A stretch of 10,124 nucleotides of DNA from an uncultured Lachnospiraceae bacterium (GCA_948438565.1 CAOJLW010000068.1:1-10124); one strand, 5' to 3'. Positions 1 through 6,700 are shown, counted from the first letter of the stretch. Numbers and translations: made by a program. Notes: generated from the letters alone by a model not told the origin.

Positions 1-138
1 GGGGACAGGCTGTTGTGGTACCGCAGGCATGATACGAACGTTTCCGACTTTTCCCATGGGACAATCCTGCAAATGTTAAACAAGCGCCGGATCCTGCTTC
101 GTGCGTTGTACAAACGGAAAAAACAGTGGAAACGCTAA
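1..138 (+). CDS. C-terminal fragment of probable GT2 family glycosyltransferase (5' end outside window)
   Basis: Frame 1 is open from the first base to a TAA at 136-138, giving 45 residues. The fragment has the segment WYRRHDTNVSDFSHG at about residues 6-20, followed by a basic tail ending in KKQWKR. A Y-R-x-H-x-x-N-x-S pattern near the C-terminus is typical of GT2 rhamnosyltransferase-type enzymes, which move a sugar from a nucleotide donor onto a growing surface polysaccharide at the inner face of the membrane. The basic end suits membrane association. An LCP ligase gene directly downstream supports a role in a wall or capsule polysaccharide locus. Only the tail is visible, so the catalytic GT-A domain cannot be checked and the sugar specificity is unknown. 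No clear intrinsic terminator follows it. Confidence 0.6.
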   Translation, partial: GDRLLWYRRHDTNVSDFSHGTILQMLNKRRILLRALYKRKKQWKR

Positions 139-180
139 AAAATTTGTGAAAACTGTACAAATGCTTTCCAATGGGAATGA

Positions 181-209
181 TTGACAGAAAGGCCAAAAAG
201 TTATATATT
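181..209 (+). promoter_or_regulatory. Sigma-A type promoter of the LCP gene
   Basis: A perfect -35 box TTGACA (181-186) is separated by exactly 17 bases from TATATT (204-209), which matches the -10 consensus at five of six positions. Transcription would start near 216, leaving a leader of about 65 bases. The ribosome site GGAG (272-275) lies 5 bases before the ATG at 281. This promoter makes the LCP gene independent of the upstream glycosyltransferase. No operator or riboswitch was recognised in the short leader. Confidence 0.8.
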
Positions 210-280
210 ATTCTTATTGTTGTTTCAATGTAGGATGTACCAGGTAACAGGAGAAGGATCATTGAAGGAATGGAGAAGAT

Positions 281-1420
281 ATGAGTACAAAGAGAAGAAG
301 GAAAAGTAAAAGGAACAAAATCATTTTATTTGTATGTGAACTAATTGTACTGGTCGTGTTGCTGGTGGGGTTAAACGTCTATTCGAAGATGGGAAAAGTA
401 GAGAGTACCGGCGAGATTGAAGAAAAAGAAGTGGAAATTGAGCTGGATTCTGAAACGGCGGAAGTTTTAAAGGGGTATACCAATATCGCCCTGTTTGGAT
501 TGGATAACCGTGAGACAGGCAGGTATGACGGCGGAAACAGCGATTGTATTATGATTGCAAGCATCAACAACGATACGAAGCAGGTGAAGCTGGTTTCCGT
601 ATATCGCGACACATTTTTAAACGTAAAAGAAGATACTTATAATAAAATCAATTCCGCATATTCCTATGGCGGTCCAAAAGGCGCGATTGCAGCGCTCAAT
701 AAAAACCTGAATCTGGATATTGTCAATTATATTTCCGTAGACTTCGGCGCTTTGGTAGAGGCTGTCGATTTACTGGACGGGGTGGAATTGACGCTTACGG
801 ATCAGGAAGTGCAAATTATGAACGATAACTATATCGATGAAATCAACCAGGTGACGGGTCATAACTCAAGCAAGTTGAGCAGCGGCGGCACTTATACCGT
901 AGACGGCGTGCAGGCTTTGGCGTATTGCCGGATCCGATATACCGCGGGGGACGATTTTAAGCGTACCGAGCGTCAGAGGAACGTATTGGCCAAGATGATC
1001 GAGAAGGCCAAGGGATCTAGCATTGCTACGGTCAGCAGCCTGATTGATACGATGTTTGATGAAGTTTCCACGAGCTATACGAGCGGCGGTCTGTTAGAGC
1101 TGGCAAGCAACGTGATGGACTATGAGCTGGCGGATACCCATGGATGGCCGTTTGAGCTTTGCACCGGGGATTATGGCTCAAAAGGCAGTCTGGTCGTGCC
1201 GACGGATCTGGAGACAAATGTCAAAGAATTGCATGAATATCTGTTTGACGAGAAAAATAACGTATCCAATACGGTAAGCGCAATCAGCGATTATATTGTA
1301 AATTATACAGGCTGCTCTACAAGCGCGGCTACTAGGATGGATAACCCATTGACCGGGGATGACAATACCAGTACAACGGATACCGGGTATGTGATGCCGG
1401 AAGAGGGGGACGCAGAATAA
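281..1420 (+). CDS. LCP (LytR-CpsA-Psr) family glycopolymer-peptidoglycan ligase
   Basis: LCP enzymes transfer lipid-linked glycopolymers (teichoic acid, capsule or other wall polysaccharide) onto peptidoglycan on the outer face of the membrane. The protein has 379 residues: a very basic cytoplasmic start (residues 4-13), one membrane segment (about 14-35), a charged stalk, then the LCP domain (about 66-245). Residues expected in the pyrophosphate and metal-binding pocket are present: D75 and R77 in GLDNR, D88, R109-D110 in SVYRDTF, KINSAYSYGG, R217 and R219 in CRIRY, and DDFKRTERQR at 224-233. A C-terminal region (about 250-345) typical of clostridial LCP proteins follows, then a low-complexity Thr/Asp/Glu tail. 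The ATG at 281 is chosen for the GGAG site and the promoter. The glycosyltransferase upstream suggests the substrate is a locally made polysaccharide. Family assignment is firm; the exact polymer is inference. Confidence 0.93.
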   Translation: MSTKRRRKSKRNKIILFVCELIVLVVLLVGLNVYSKMGKVESTGEIEEKEVEIELDSETAEVLKGYTNIALFGLDNRETGRYDGGNSDCIMIASINNDTKQVKLVSVYRDTFLNVKEDTYNKINSAYSYGGPKGAIAALNKNLNLDIVNYISVDFGALVEAVDLLDGVELTLTDQEVQIMNDNYIDEINQVTGHNSSKLSSGGTYTVDGVQALAYCRIRYTAGDDFKRTERQRNVLAKMIEKAKGSSIATVSSLIDTMFDEVSTSYTSGGLLELASNVMDYELADTHGWPFELCTGDYGSKGSLVVPTDLETNVKELHEYLFDEKNNVSNTVSAISDYIVNYTGCSTSAATRMDNPLTGDDNTSTTDTGYVMPEEGDAE

Positions 1421-1429
1421 AAATATGGC

Positions 1430-1465
1430 AAGGTGAAAGATGGAAACACATCTTTCACCTTTTTT
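1430..1465 (+). terminator. Intrinsic terminator of the LCP gene
   Basis: A perfect 13-bp inverted repeat pairs 1430-1442 (AAGGTGAAAGATG) with 1449-1461 (CATCTTTCACCTT) around a 6-base loop. The T run at 1460-1465 overlaps the end of the right arm. It starts 9 bases after the LCP stop codon, so the LCP gene appears to be transcribed alone. Confidence 0.92.
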
Positions 1466-1495
1466 GTGTCGTGGAAAAGATCTTACTGCTATGAA

Positions 1496-1609
1496 GTGTG
1501 AAAGCATCTGACTGTCCTATGAAACAAAAACCCTCCGAATTGCCAAGCGCCGTTGGCGCTGGTTCGGCAACGACCGAAACGGAGCATAGAGGATGCGCAC
1601 ATTTTTTTT
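1496..1609 (+). ncRNA. Candidate structured leader RNA upstream of htrA, family not recognised
   Basis: Three nested helices form an extended outer stem: GCATC 1504-1508 with GATGC 1592-1596, CTATG 1517-1521 with CATAG 1585-1589, and CTCCG 1533-1537 with CGGAG 1580-1584. The 3' side is almost fully paired from 1580 to 1596, while the 5' side has bulges of 8 and 11 bases. Inside lies a three-way junction with hairpin A (1543-1562, GC-rich, 3-base loop) and hairpin B (TTCGG 1563-1567 with CCGAA 1574-1578). Eight T's follow at 1602-1609. The htrA start codon is 115 bases further on. The layout resembles an aptamer plus terminator, but I matched it to no riboswitch class I know. It could instead be a simple terminator or a leftward terminator. 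No convincing promoter was found just before it. Confidence 0.4.
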
Positions 1610-1724
1610 ACATATGTTTTTCACAAAAATAACACAAATTAACGGTAAACTTGCAGAAAATACATAAGAATGACGTTGATGTAAGCGCACAAACCAAGAT
1701 ACAAACAGAAAGGAAGTTTTAGGT
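1610..1724 (+). promoter_or_regulatory. AT-rich untranslated stretch and ribosome site before htrA
   Basis: This part of the 304-base gap between LCP and htrA is AT-rich and holds no gene. The ribosome site is clear: AAAGGAAG ends at 1716, 8 bases before the ATG at 1725. Possible -35 boxes (TTCACA 1620-1625, TTGCAG 1651-1656) lack a well-spaced -10 box, so no htrA promoter can be placed with confidence. Confidence 0.45.
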
Positions 1725-3152
1725 ATGGACGGATTTGACAATCAAAATGTCCCGGATAACCAGGGCAGCTATCAGAACCAGATGGATTACTATTCTTATG
1801 GACAAACGGAACAGGCCGGATATGCGGATACTTATACAGAGAATGCTTATGGGGAGGCCGACGGCATTTACCGGCCCTATGAGGCGCCGCCAAAACCCAA
1901 GCGTGAAGGGAGCGGCTTTGGCCAAAAGCTATTGAAATGCCTGGCGTTGGCTTTGACGTTTGGTATTGTGGCAGGGACGGCGTTTACCGGGACGACGCAT
2001 TTTTTTGGCGCAGTCACCGACCCACAGCCGTCTGAAGGACAGGAGGATTTGCCTGCGTCCGGCGCGGATTTGAATATTGCGGAACCGACGGAAACCGTAG
2101 ATTCTATCGCAAGTCATCCAAATGGCGGCAAATCGCAGTCCGTACAGGGAGCCGTAACCGATGTTTCGGATATTGTGGATCAGGCGATGCCGTCGATTGT
2201 GTCGATTACCACAATTGCCAGAACGCAGACGCCAAGCTTTTTCTTTGGAGGAATGCAGGAGTATGAAAGCGAGGGCTGCGGTTCCGGGATTATTATCAGT
2301 CAGGATGAAGAAAACCTGTATATTGCGACCAATAACCATGTAATAGAAGGCGCGCAGACGTTAACGGTTTTGTTTGCGGATAATAAGACGGTCAACGCAC
2401 AGATTAAGGGAACCGATGCTAGCACCGACCTGGCGGTGGTCAGCGTAGCTTTAGACGATATTGAAGAGGAGACAAAAGAGACAATCCGTGCAGCCGTATT
2501 TGGGAATTCCGAACAGTTGAAAATCGGTCAGACAGCGATTGCGATTGGAAATGCCCTGGGATACGGACAGTCTGTGACGACAGGCGTTATCAGTGCGTTG
2601 GACAGGGAAGTGTCGGTGACCAGTGAGACGGACGGCAGCACAATCACCAATGAACTGATGCAGACGTCGGCGGCCATCAATCCGGGCAATAGCGGTGGGG
2701 CGCTTTTAAATGGAAACGGCGAGGTGATTGGCATTACCTCCGTTAAATATTCGGAAACAAGCGTGGAAGGGATGGGATATGCGATTCCGGCCGATACCGC
2801 AATTCCGATTATTCAGCAGTTGATAACCAGAGAGCTTGTGAGAGGAACGGACAGCGCATATTTTGGCATTTCCGGCGTTGACGTTACGGAAATTGTTTCC
2901 GATACCTATCAGATGCCAAAAGGCGTTTATATCGCTCAGGTTGTGGAAGGCAGCGGCGCTGCCAATGCCGGACTGATGCAGGGGGATATTCTGACCCGGT
3001 TCGATGGGCGCAATATTACATCTATGGATGAAGTGCAGGGATTGCTGCGTTATCTGACGGCGGGGACGACGGTGGAAGTGACGTTCCAGCGTGCGCAAAA
3101 CGGCGAATACAAAGAGCAGACCGTAGAGGTGACGTTAGGCAGTAAACGCTGA
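1725..3152 (+). CDS. htrA: HtrA/DegP-like membrane-anchored serine protease with one PDZ domain
   Basis: HtrA proteins degrade or refold damaged exported proteins at the extracytoplasmic face of the membrane. The 475-residue protein has a cytoplasmic N-terminal tail (1-66) rich in Tyr, Gln, Asn and Asp with nine tyrosines in the first 52 residues, one membrane segment (about 69-90), a linker, a trypsin-like protease domain (about 148-365) and a PDZ domain (about 378-470). The catalytic triad is intact: H205 in NNHVIEGA, D235 in TDLAVV, and S323 in NPGNSGGAL. Further family signatures are GCGSGIII, GNALGYGQSVTTGVIS and GMGYAIPAD. The size and single PDZ domain fit Firmicute HtrA enzymes. The ATG at 1725 has a good ribosome site. 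It is flanked by terminators on both sides, so it appears monocistronic. Whether it is stress-induced cannot be read from the sequence. Confidence 0.95.
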   Translation: MDGFDNQNVPDNQGSYQNQMDYYSYGQTEQAGYADTYTENAYGEADGIYRPYEAPPKPKREGSGFGQKLLKCLALALTFGIVAGTAFTGTTHFFGAVTDPQPSEGQEDLPASGADLNIAEPTETVDSIASHPNGGKSQSVQGAVTDVSDIVDQAMPSIVSITTIARTQTPSFFFGGMQEYESEGCGSGIIISQDEENLYIATNNHVIEGAQTLTVLFADNKTVNAQIKGTDASTDLAVVSVALDDIEEETKETIRAAVFGNSEQLKIGQTAIAIGNALGYGQSVTTGVISALDREVSVTSETDGSTITNELMQTSAAINPGNSGGALLNGNGEVIGITSVKYSETSVEGMGYAIPADTAIPIIQQLITRELVRGTDSAYFGISGVDVTEIVSDTYQMPKGVYIAQVVEGSGAANAGLMQGDILTRFDGRNITSMDEVQGLLRYLTAGTTVEVTFQRAQNGEYKEQTVEVTLGSKR

Positions 3153-3160
3153 CATACAGG

Positions 3161-3230
3161 CGGATGGGAAGATTCCGGCAGTTTTTGGAAAAGCTGGCAT
3201 GAGATTCTTCCCGTCCGTTTCTTTCTTTTT
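3161..3230 (+). terminator. Intrinsic terminator of htrA
   Basis: CGGATGGGAAGA (3161-3172) pairs with TCTTCCCGTCCG (3206-3217) over 12 bp with one G-T wobble. A smaller hairpin can form inside the 33-base interior. The pyrimidine tract TTTCTTTCTTTTT (3218-3230) follows. It begins 9 bases after the htrA stop. Confidence 0.78.
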
Positions 3231-3250
3231 GGGCAAGGGTATAGTATAAT
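3222..3250 (+). promoter_or_regulatory. Probable promoter of the C1A protease gene
   Basis: A perfect -10 box TATAAT lies at 3245-3250, 37 bases before the start codon. The -35 region would fall in the T-rich tail of the htrA terminator (TTTCTT at 3222-3227 with a 17-base spacer) and matches the consensus poorly, so the promoter may need an activator or be weak. Transcription would start near 3257. Two overlapping ribosome sites follow, AGGAG 3272-3276 and GGAGG 3278-3282. Confidence 0.55.
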
Positions 3251-3286
3251 GGCAGATAAAGGCATTAAGACAGGAGTGGAGGGGTA

Positions 3287-5599
3287 ATGAGAAAATATAT
3301 AGGGATATTAGCGGCCTGCATATGTCTGCTGCTGCCAGGGACTGCGTTCGCGCAGGAGTGTGCGCTTAGAGAGCCGGAAGGCGAATTTCATATACCGGAA
3401 ATGTCGGAAGAGATAGAGGCTCTTTTAGGCGGTGTGCCGGACAATGTCACAGAGCAGAAAGAAGGGGAATTGTACCGCCTGCTGAAAAAGAACGCAGAGC
3501 TTGCTTCCTGTGCGCAGCAGTTATCGGATCGCGTATACGATCCGCGTAAAGAGGGGAAGGTAACGCCGGTGCGTTTGCAGAGTTCCAATACCTGTTGGGC
3601 GTTTTCTTCTCTGGCGGCGGGGGAACAGTCTTTGATTTATAAGGGGCAGGCAAGTCCGGCTTCCCTGGATTTATCCGAGGCGCATCTGGCGTATTTTTTT
3701 TATCATCCGGTCGTGGATCCGCTTGGGAATACGGCGGGAGACGGCAATGCGAATATTTCCGGGTCGGATTTTTTGTCCGTAGGCTCCAATACGATTTTTT
3801 CTACGTTTGCATTGGCAAATTGGGTGGGGGCAGCCGACGAGTCGGTGGCGCCTTTTGACGGATTGACGCAGGATACGGTTTATGCGGATTCTTTGGCCTA
3901 TGCGGATACGGCGCATTTGCAGAATGCGTATTGGATCAATTTTAAAGATGTGGATGCGGTTAATATAATCAAACAGATGATCCGCAAATATGGGGCGGCG
4001 GCCATTAACCTGTATTGGGGTTACCGCTATTATAACAGCAGCCATTGCGCTTATTATTTCCCGTTGGATTCGTCGCAGCCCAATAACCATTCCGTTACCA
4101 TTGTAGGCTGGGACGATACGTATCCAAAGGAAAATTTTAACGAGGCGTACCGTCCGCAGCAGGACGGAGCCTGGATTGTCAAAAACAGCTATGGAGAAGG
4201 CTTTGGAGAAGGCGGTTACTTTTATCTTTCCTATGAGGACAGCGCGGTCAATTCCGGCAATACCAGCGCGAATCGCGCCAGAGCCTATGTGTTTGACTTT
4301 GAACCGGCAGACAATTATGACCGCAATTATCAATATGACGGATCTGCCGGAGCATATAACGTTACAAACCGCACAAGCGCATGGACGAAGGTGGACAGCC
4401 AGGGTTCGATTGCCAATGTGTTTACAGTACATAATGGGGCGGGCGTCTATACGGAGGAATTGAAAGCCGTATCGTTTGCATTGTTTGATACGGCGGTTTC
4501 TTATCGTATCCAGATTTACAAAAATCCGGTGGATCCAAAGGATCCTACATCCGGCGTCGCTTTGCTGACACAACCGGTGGTTGGGAGTACAAGCTATGCC
4601 GGATATTATACGGCGCCATTGGATACGCCTGTGCTGTTGAACGCCGGGGACGTGTTTTCCGTTGTGATTACTTTGGAAAAAGAGAGCGGGGAACCGGTGG
4701 AATTTTTTGTGGACAAGACATATCAAAACGGGAATTGGGCGTCTTTTACGAATGCAGTGGAAGAAGGGCAGAGTTTCCGCTTTGTAGACGGCCAATGGGA
4801 GGATATGGCGGCGTATGGCGCGACTGTCCGGCTGAAAGCTTTTACGGACGTCAAGGATACGGCGGCTGCGGAACGGATTACGCTGCCTGGTTTGCAGCGG
4901 GATTCCGACGGAGTTTATATGTTGGATCTTTGGATGGGAGAAAACTATACGATCCAGTCTGCGGTTTACCCGTCGTCGGCCGGACAGACGCTGCAGTGGA
5001 CATCTTCGGATCCTGCGGTAGCGACAGTGGACGCGGGCGGCGTATTGACGCCCGTCGGCGTCGGAAGCGCGTTGATAACCGGGTCGGCTTTGGATGGAAG
5101 CGGCCTGTCGGCAACAATTCGAGTCCATGTGAAGCAAAAGGCGGCTCAGATTTTGTTAAGCGATTCCTTTTTGGAGCTGGAAATCGGGGAAAGCGTGGCG
5201 TTGAATGCGGAATTGTCTCCGGCCGGCTCATGGGGCGGCCCGGTATTATGGAAAAGCTCTGGGAATGCGGTTTCAGTGGATGATGCAGGCGTGGTAGAGG
5301 CGATAAAAGCCGGTGAGGGCAAGATTACGGCCTATTTGGAATCCGATCCGGGCATCTACGCGGTTTGCTCCATTCAGGTGGTAGAAGAGGCGAAGCGTCA
5401 GATCGGAGAGACTGGAAGCGCCGCTACAGGAAGCAGGGACGCAGTGGAGGTAAACGGAATCTCTCGCGCCGTGGCGACGGGAGGGGCAAAGACTTCCGAT
5501 AATTCTGTCGAAGAGGCGCTTGGTTGGTGTCTGGCGTTTGGGATTGGCGTCTGGTTGATGAAAAAGGGGATGCGTGGTTTGCGTCATAAGAGTCAGTGA
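3287..5599 (+). CDS. Secreted C1A (papain-family) cysteine protease with two BIG2 domains and C-terminal membrane anchor
   Basis: The 770-residue product is a likely cell-surface peptidase. A signal peptide covers residues 1-22 with probable cleavage in AFA-QE. The papain-like domain spans about 80-345: Q98 and C103 in QSSNTCWAFSS, H268 in NNHSVTIVGWDD, and N300 in WIVKNSYG form the expected oxyanion and catalytic set. A beta-rich region (about 350-525) follows and resembles the lectin-like domain often attached to bacterial C1A proteases. Then come two bacterial Ig-like BIG2 domains (about 531-618 and 621-705), each with the pattern W-x-S followed by a V-D-x-x-G-V turn. The end has a linker with TGGAKTSDN, a hydrophobic stretch (about 745-758) and a basic tail, like a membrane anchor or an atypical sortase signal. 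It appears to be a single gene. Its substrate is unknown; wall proteins or host and dietary proteins are both possible. Confidence 0.9.
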   Translation: MRKYIGILAACICLLLPGTAFAQECALREPEGEFHIPEMSEEIEALLGGVPDNVTEQKEGELYRLLKKNAELASCAQQLSDRVYDPRKEGKVTPVRLQSSNTCWAFSSLAAGEQSLIYKGQASPASLDLSEAHLAYFFYHPVVDPLGNTAGDGNANISGSDFLSVGSNTIFSTFALANWVGAADESVAPFDGLTQDTVYADSLAYADTAHLQNAYWINFKDVDAVNIIKQMIRKYGAAAINLYWGYRYYNSSHCAYYFPLDSSQPNNHSVTIVGWDDTYPKENFNEAYRPQQDGAWIVKNSYGEGFGEGGYFYLSYEDSAVNSGNTSANRARAYVFDFEPADNYDRNYQYDGSAGAYNVTNRTSAWTKVDSQGSIANVFTVHNGAGVYTEELKAVSFALFDTAVSYRIQIYKNPVDPKDPTSGVALLTQPVVGSTSYAGYYTAPLDTPVLLNAGDVFSVVITLEKESGEPVEFFVDKTYQNGNWASFTNAVEEGQSFRFVDGQWEDMAAYGATVRLKAFTDVKDTAAAERITLPGLQRDSDGVYMLDLWMGENYTIQSAVYPSSAGQTLQWTSSDPAVATVDAGGVLTPVGVGSALITGSALDGSGLSATIRVHVKQKAAQILLSDSFLELEIGESVALNAELSPAGSWGGPVLWKSSGNAVSVDDAGVVEAIKAGEGKITAYLESDPGIYAVCSIQVVEEAKRQIGETGSAATGSRDAVEVNGISRAVATGGAKTSDNSVEEALGWCLAFGIGVWLMKKGMRGLRHKSQ

Positions 5600-5681
5600 T
5601 TGGGGAGAACAGACGTCAGCAAGAGAGCAGGCTTGGCGGTTGTTCAGATCCTCTTTCCTGAATTTTGCATAGGCGCCAGTA

Positions 5682-5710
5682 TTGTAAATTAAAAAAGGTT
5701 GTGCTACAAT
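5682..5710 (+). promoter_or_regulatory. Extended -10 promoter of the carbamate kinase operon
   Basis: TTGTAA (5682-5687) is followed after 17 bases by TACAAT (5705-5710), with TG at 5702-5703 giving an extended -10 element. Predicted start is near 5717. This places the transcription start downstream of a possible ATG at 5699, which supports the ATG at 5768 as the true translation start. The rest of the 168-base gap (5600-5681) holds no convincing terminator for the protease gene. Confidence 0.72.
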
Positions 5711-5767
5711 TTATATGATTGTTACCTCAAATCCGTTTCAGAGATTTCCAGAGAAAGGAGGCATTTC

Positions 5768-6700
5768 ATGCGGAAGAAGAAAATTGTGATTGCACTGGGC
5801 CATGAGGCCTTGGGGACCACACTGCCGGATCAGAAGGCAGCATCAAAAAAGACGGCCAAAGCTGTGGCGGATTTGATTGAGGCGGATTATCAGGTTGTAA
5901 TTTCACATAGCAACGGGCCGCAGGTCGGCATGATCCATACGGCGATGTCTGAGTTTTGCAAACTGCACCCGGAATATACGGCGACGCCGATGTCCGTCTG
6001 CTCAGCTATGAGCCAGGGATACATCGGCTATGACTTGCAGAATGAAATCCGGACCGAATTGTTAGGCCGCGGGATTTATAAGACGGTCGCTACGATTTTG
6101 ACGCAGGTATGCGTCGACCCTTATGACGAGGCCTTTTACCATCCGACGAAAGCCATTGGGCGTATTTTGGATCAGGAAGAGGCGGAATCAGAAGAAAAAA
6201 AAGGCAATCACGTTACGGAAGCCAAAGATGGCTATCGCAGAGTCGTTGCGGCGCCCAAACCGATGGATATTGTGGAAATTGACGCAATCCGTGCGTTAAG
6301 CGATGCGGATCAGGTGGTGATTGCGTGCGGCGGCGGCGGGATTCCGGTGTTGGTACAGGCCAATAAGCTAAAAGGCGCAAGCGCAGTCATTGAAAAAGAC
6401 TTAGCGGCCGGCAGATTGGCGGAGCTTTTGGATGCGGATATGTTTGTGATTTTAACGGGGGAGGATAAAGTCTGTCTCAATTATAATACGGCGGAAGAAA
6501 AGCCGCTCGATACCATGACGACGGCCATGGCCCGCGCTTATATGGCAGAGGGGCAGTTTGAAGAGGGGACGATTTTGCCCAAGATTCAGGCCGCAGTCGA
6601 TTTTATCGGCGATTCTGCAATCCGGACAGCGTTGATAACCAGGTTAGACAAGTCTAAAGAAGCAATGGCCGGATCGACAGGGACTATAATCCATAAATAG
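5768..6700 (+). CDS. arcC: Carbamate kinase
   Basis: Carbamate kinase interconverts carbamoyl phosphate plus ADP and carbamate (ammonia plus CO2) plus ATP in the cytoplasm, usually as the last step of arginine, citrulline or purine-derived ureide fermentation. The 310 residues match the normal family length. Visible motifs: SHSNGPQVG (46-54), ACGGGGIPV (186-194), the lysine of IEKDLA (K210), LTGEDKVCLNY (229-239), the lysine of GTILPK (K272), and AGSTGTII near the C-terminus. The usual N-terminal GGNAL is replaced by GHEAL (11-15). The start at 5768 is chosen because AAAGGAGG (5754-5761) sits 6 bases upstream; a longer in-frame start at 5699 lies inside the promoter and has no ribosome site. 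No arginine deiminase or carbamoyltransferase gene is in the window. The amidase gene follows after 27 bases, probably on the same transcript. Confidence 0.92.
   Translation: MRKKKIVIALGHEALGTTLPDQKAASKKTAKAVADLIEADYQVVISHSNGPQVGMIHTAMSEFCKLHPEYTATPMSVCSAMSQGYIGYDLQNEIRTELLGRGIYKTVATILTQVCVDPYDEAFYHPTKAIGRILDQEEAESEEKKGNHVTEAKDGYRRVVAAPKPMDIVEIDAIRALSDADQVVIACGGGGIPVLVQANKLKGASAVIEKDLAAGRLAELLDADMFVILTGEDKVCLNYNTAEEKPLDTMTTAMARAYMAEGQFEEGTILPKIQAAVDFIGDSAIRTALITRLDKSKEAMAGSTGTIIHK

Noticed and set aside
139..180. Terminator for the glycosyltransferase fragment, and the direct repeat TGTACAAA at 107 and 154
   Set aside because: Possible stems are only about 5 bp and lack a T run; the 8-base repeat is short and one copy is within coding sequence, so chance is likely.
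1504..1596. Match of the htrA leader to SAM-I, purine, guanidine or T-box RNAs
   Set aside because: A few short similarities (a TATGAAAC string and a three-way junction with complementary loops) are present, but the conserved core sequences of these classes are missing.
1519..1632. Possible 37-codon peptide starting MKQKPSELPS across the structured element
   Set aside because: There is no ribosome binding site before the ATG, the composition looks random, and the same bases are better explained by paired RNA helices. A leader peptide cannot be fully excluded.
3671..5137. Minus-strand open frame of 488 codons opposite the cysteine protease gene
   Set aside because: It is fully antisense to a gene with intact catalytic motifs, its translation is rich in Arg, Ile and His with no recognisable domain, and it reflects codon bias of the + strand gene.
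4735..5283. Second + strand open frame of 182 codons overlapping the cysteine protease in another frame
   Set aside because: It lies wholly inside the BIG2-coding part, has Gly/Arg-biased composition and no ribosome site; it is a frame shadow.
5600..5681. Terminator for the cysteine protease gene
   Set aside because: Only 4- to 5-bp inverted repeats were found, with no T tract next to them, so no terminator is called.
5699..5767. Upstream in-frame start that would lengthen carbamate kinase by 23 residues
   Set aside because: The start lies at the -10 box, lacks a ribosome site, and the added residues do not belong to the family; AAAGGAGG points to the ATG at 5768.
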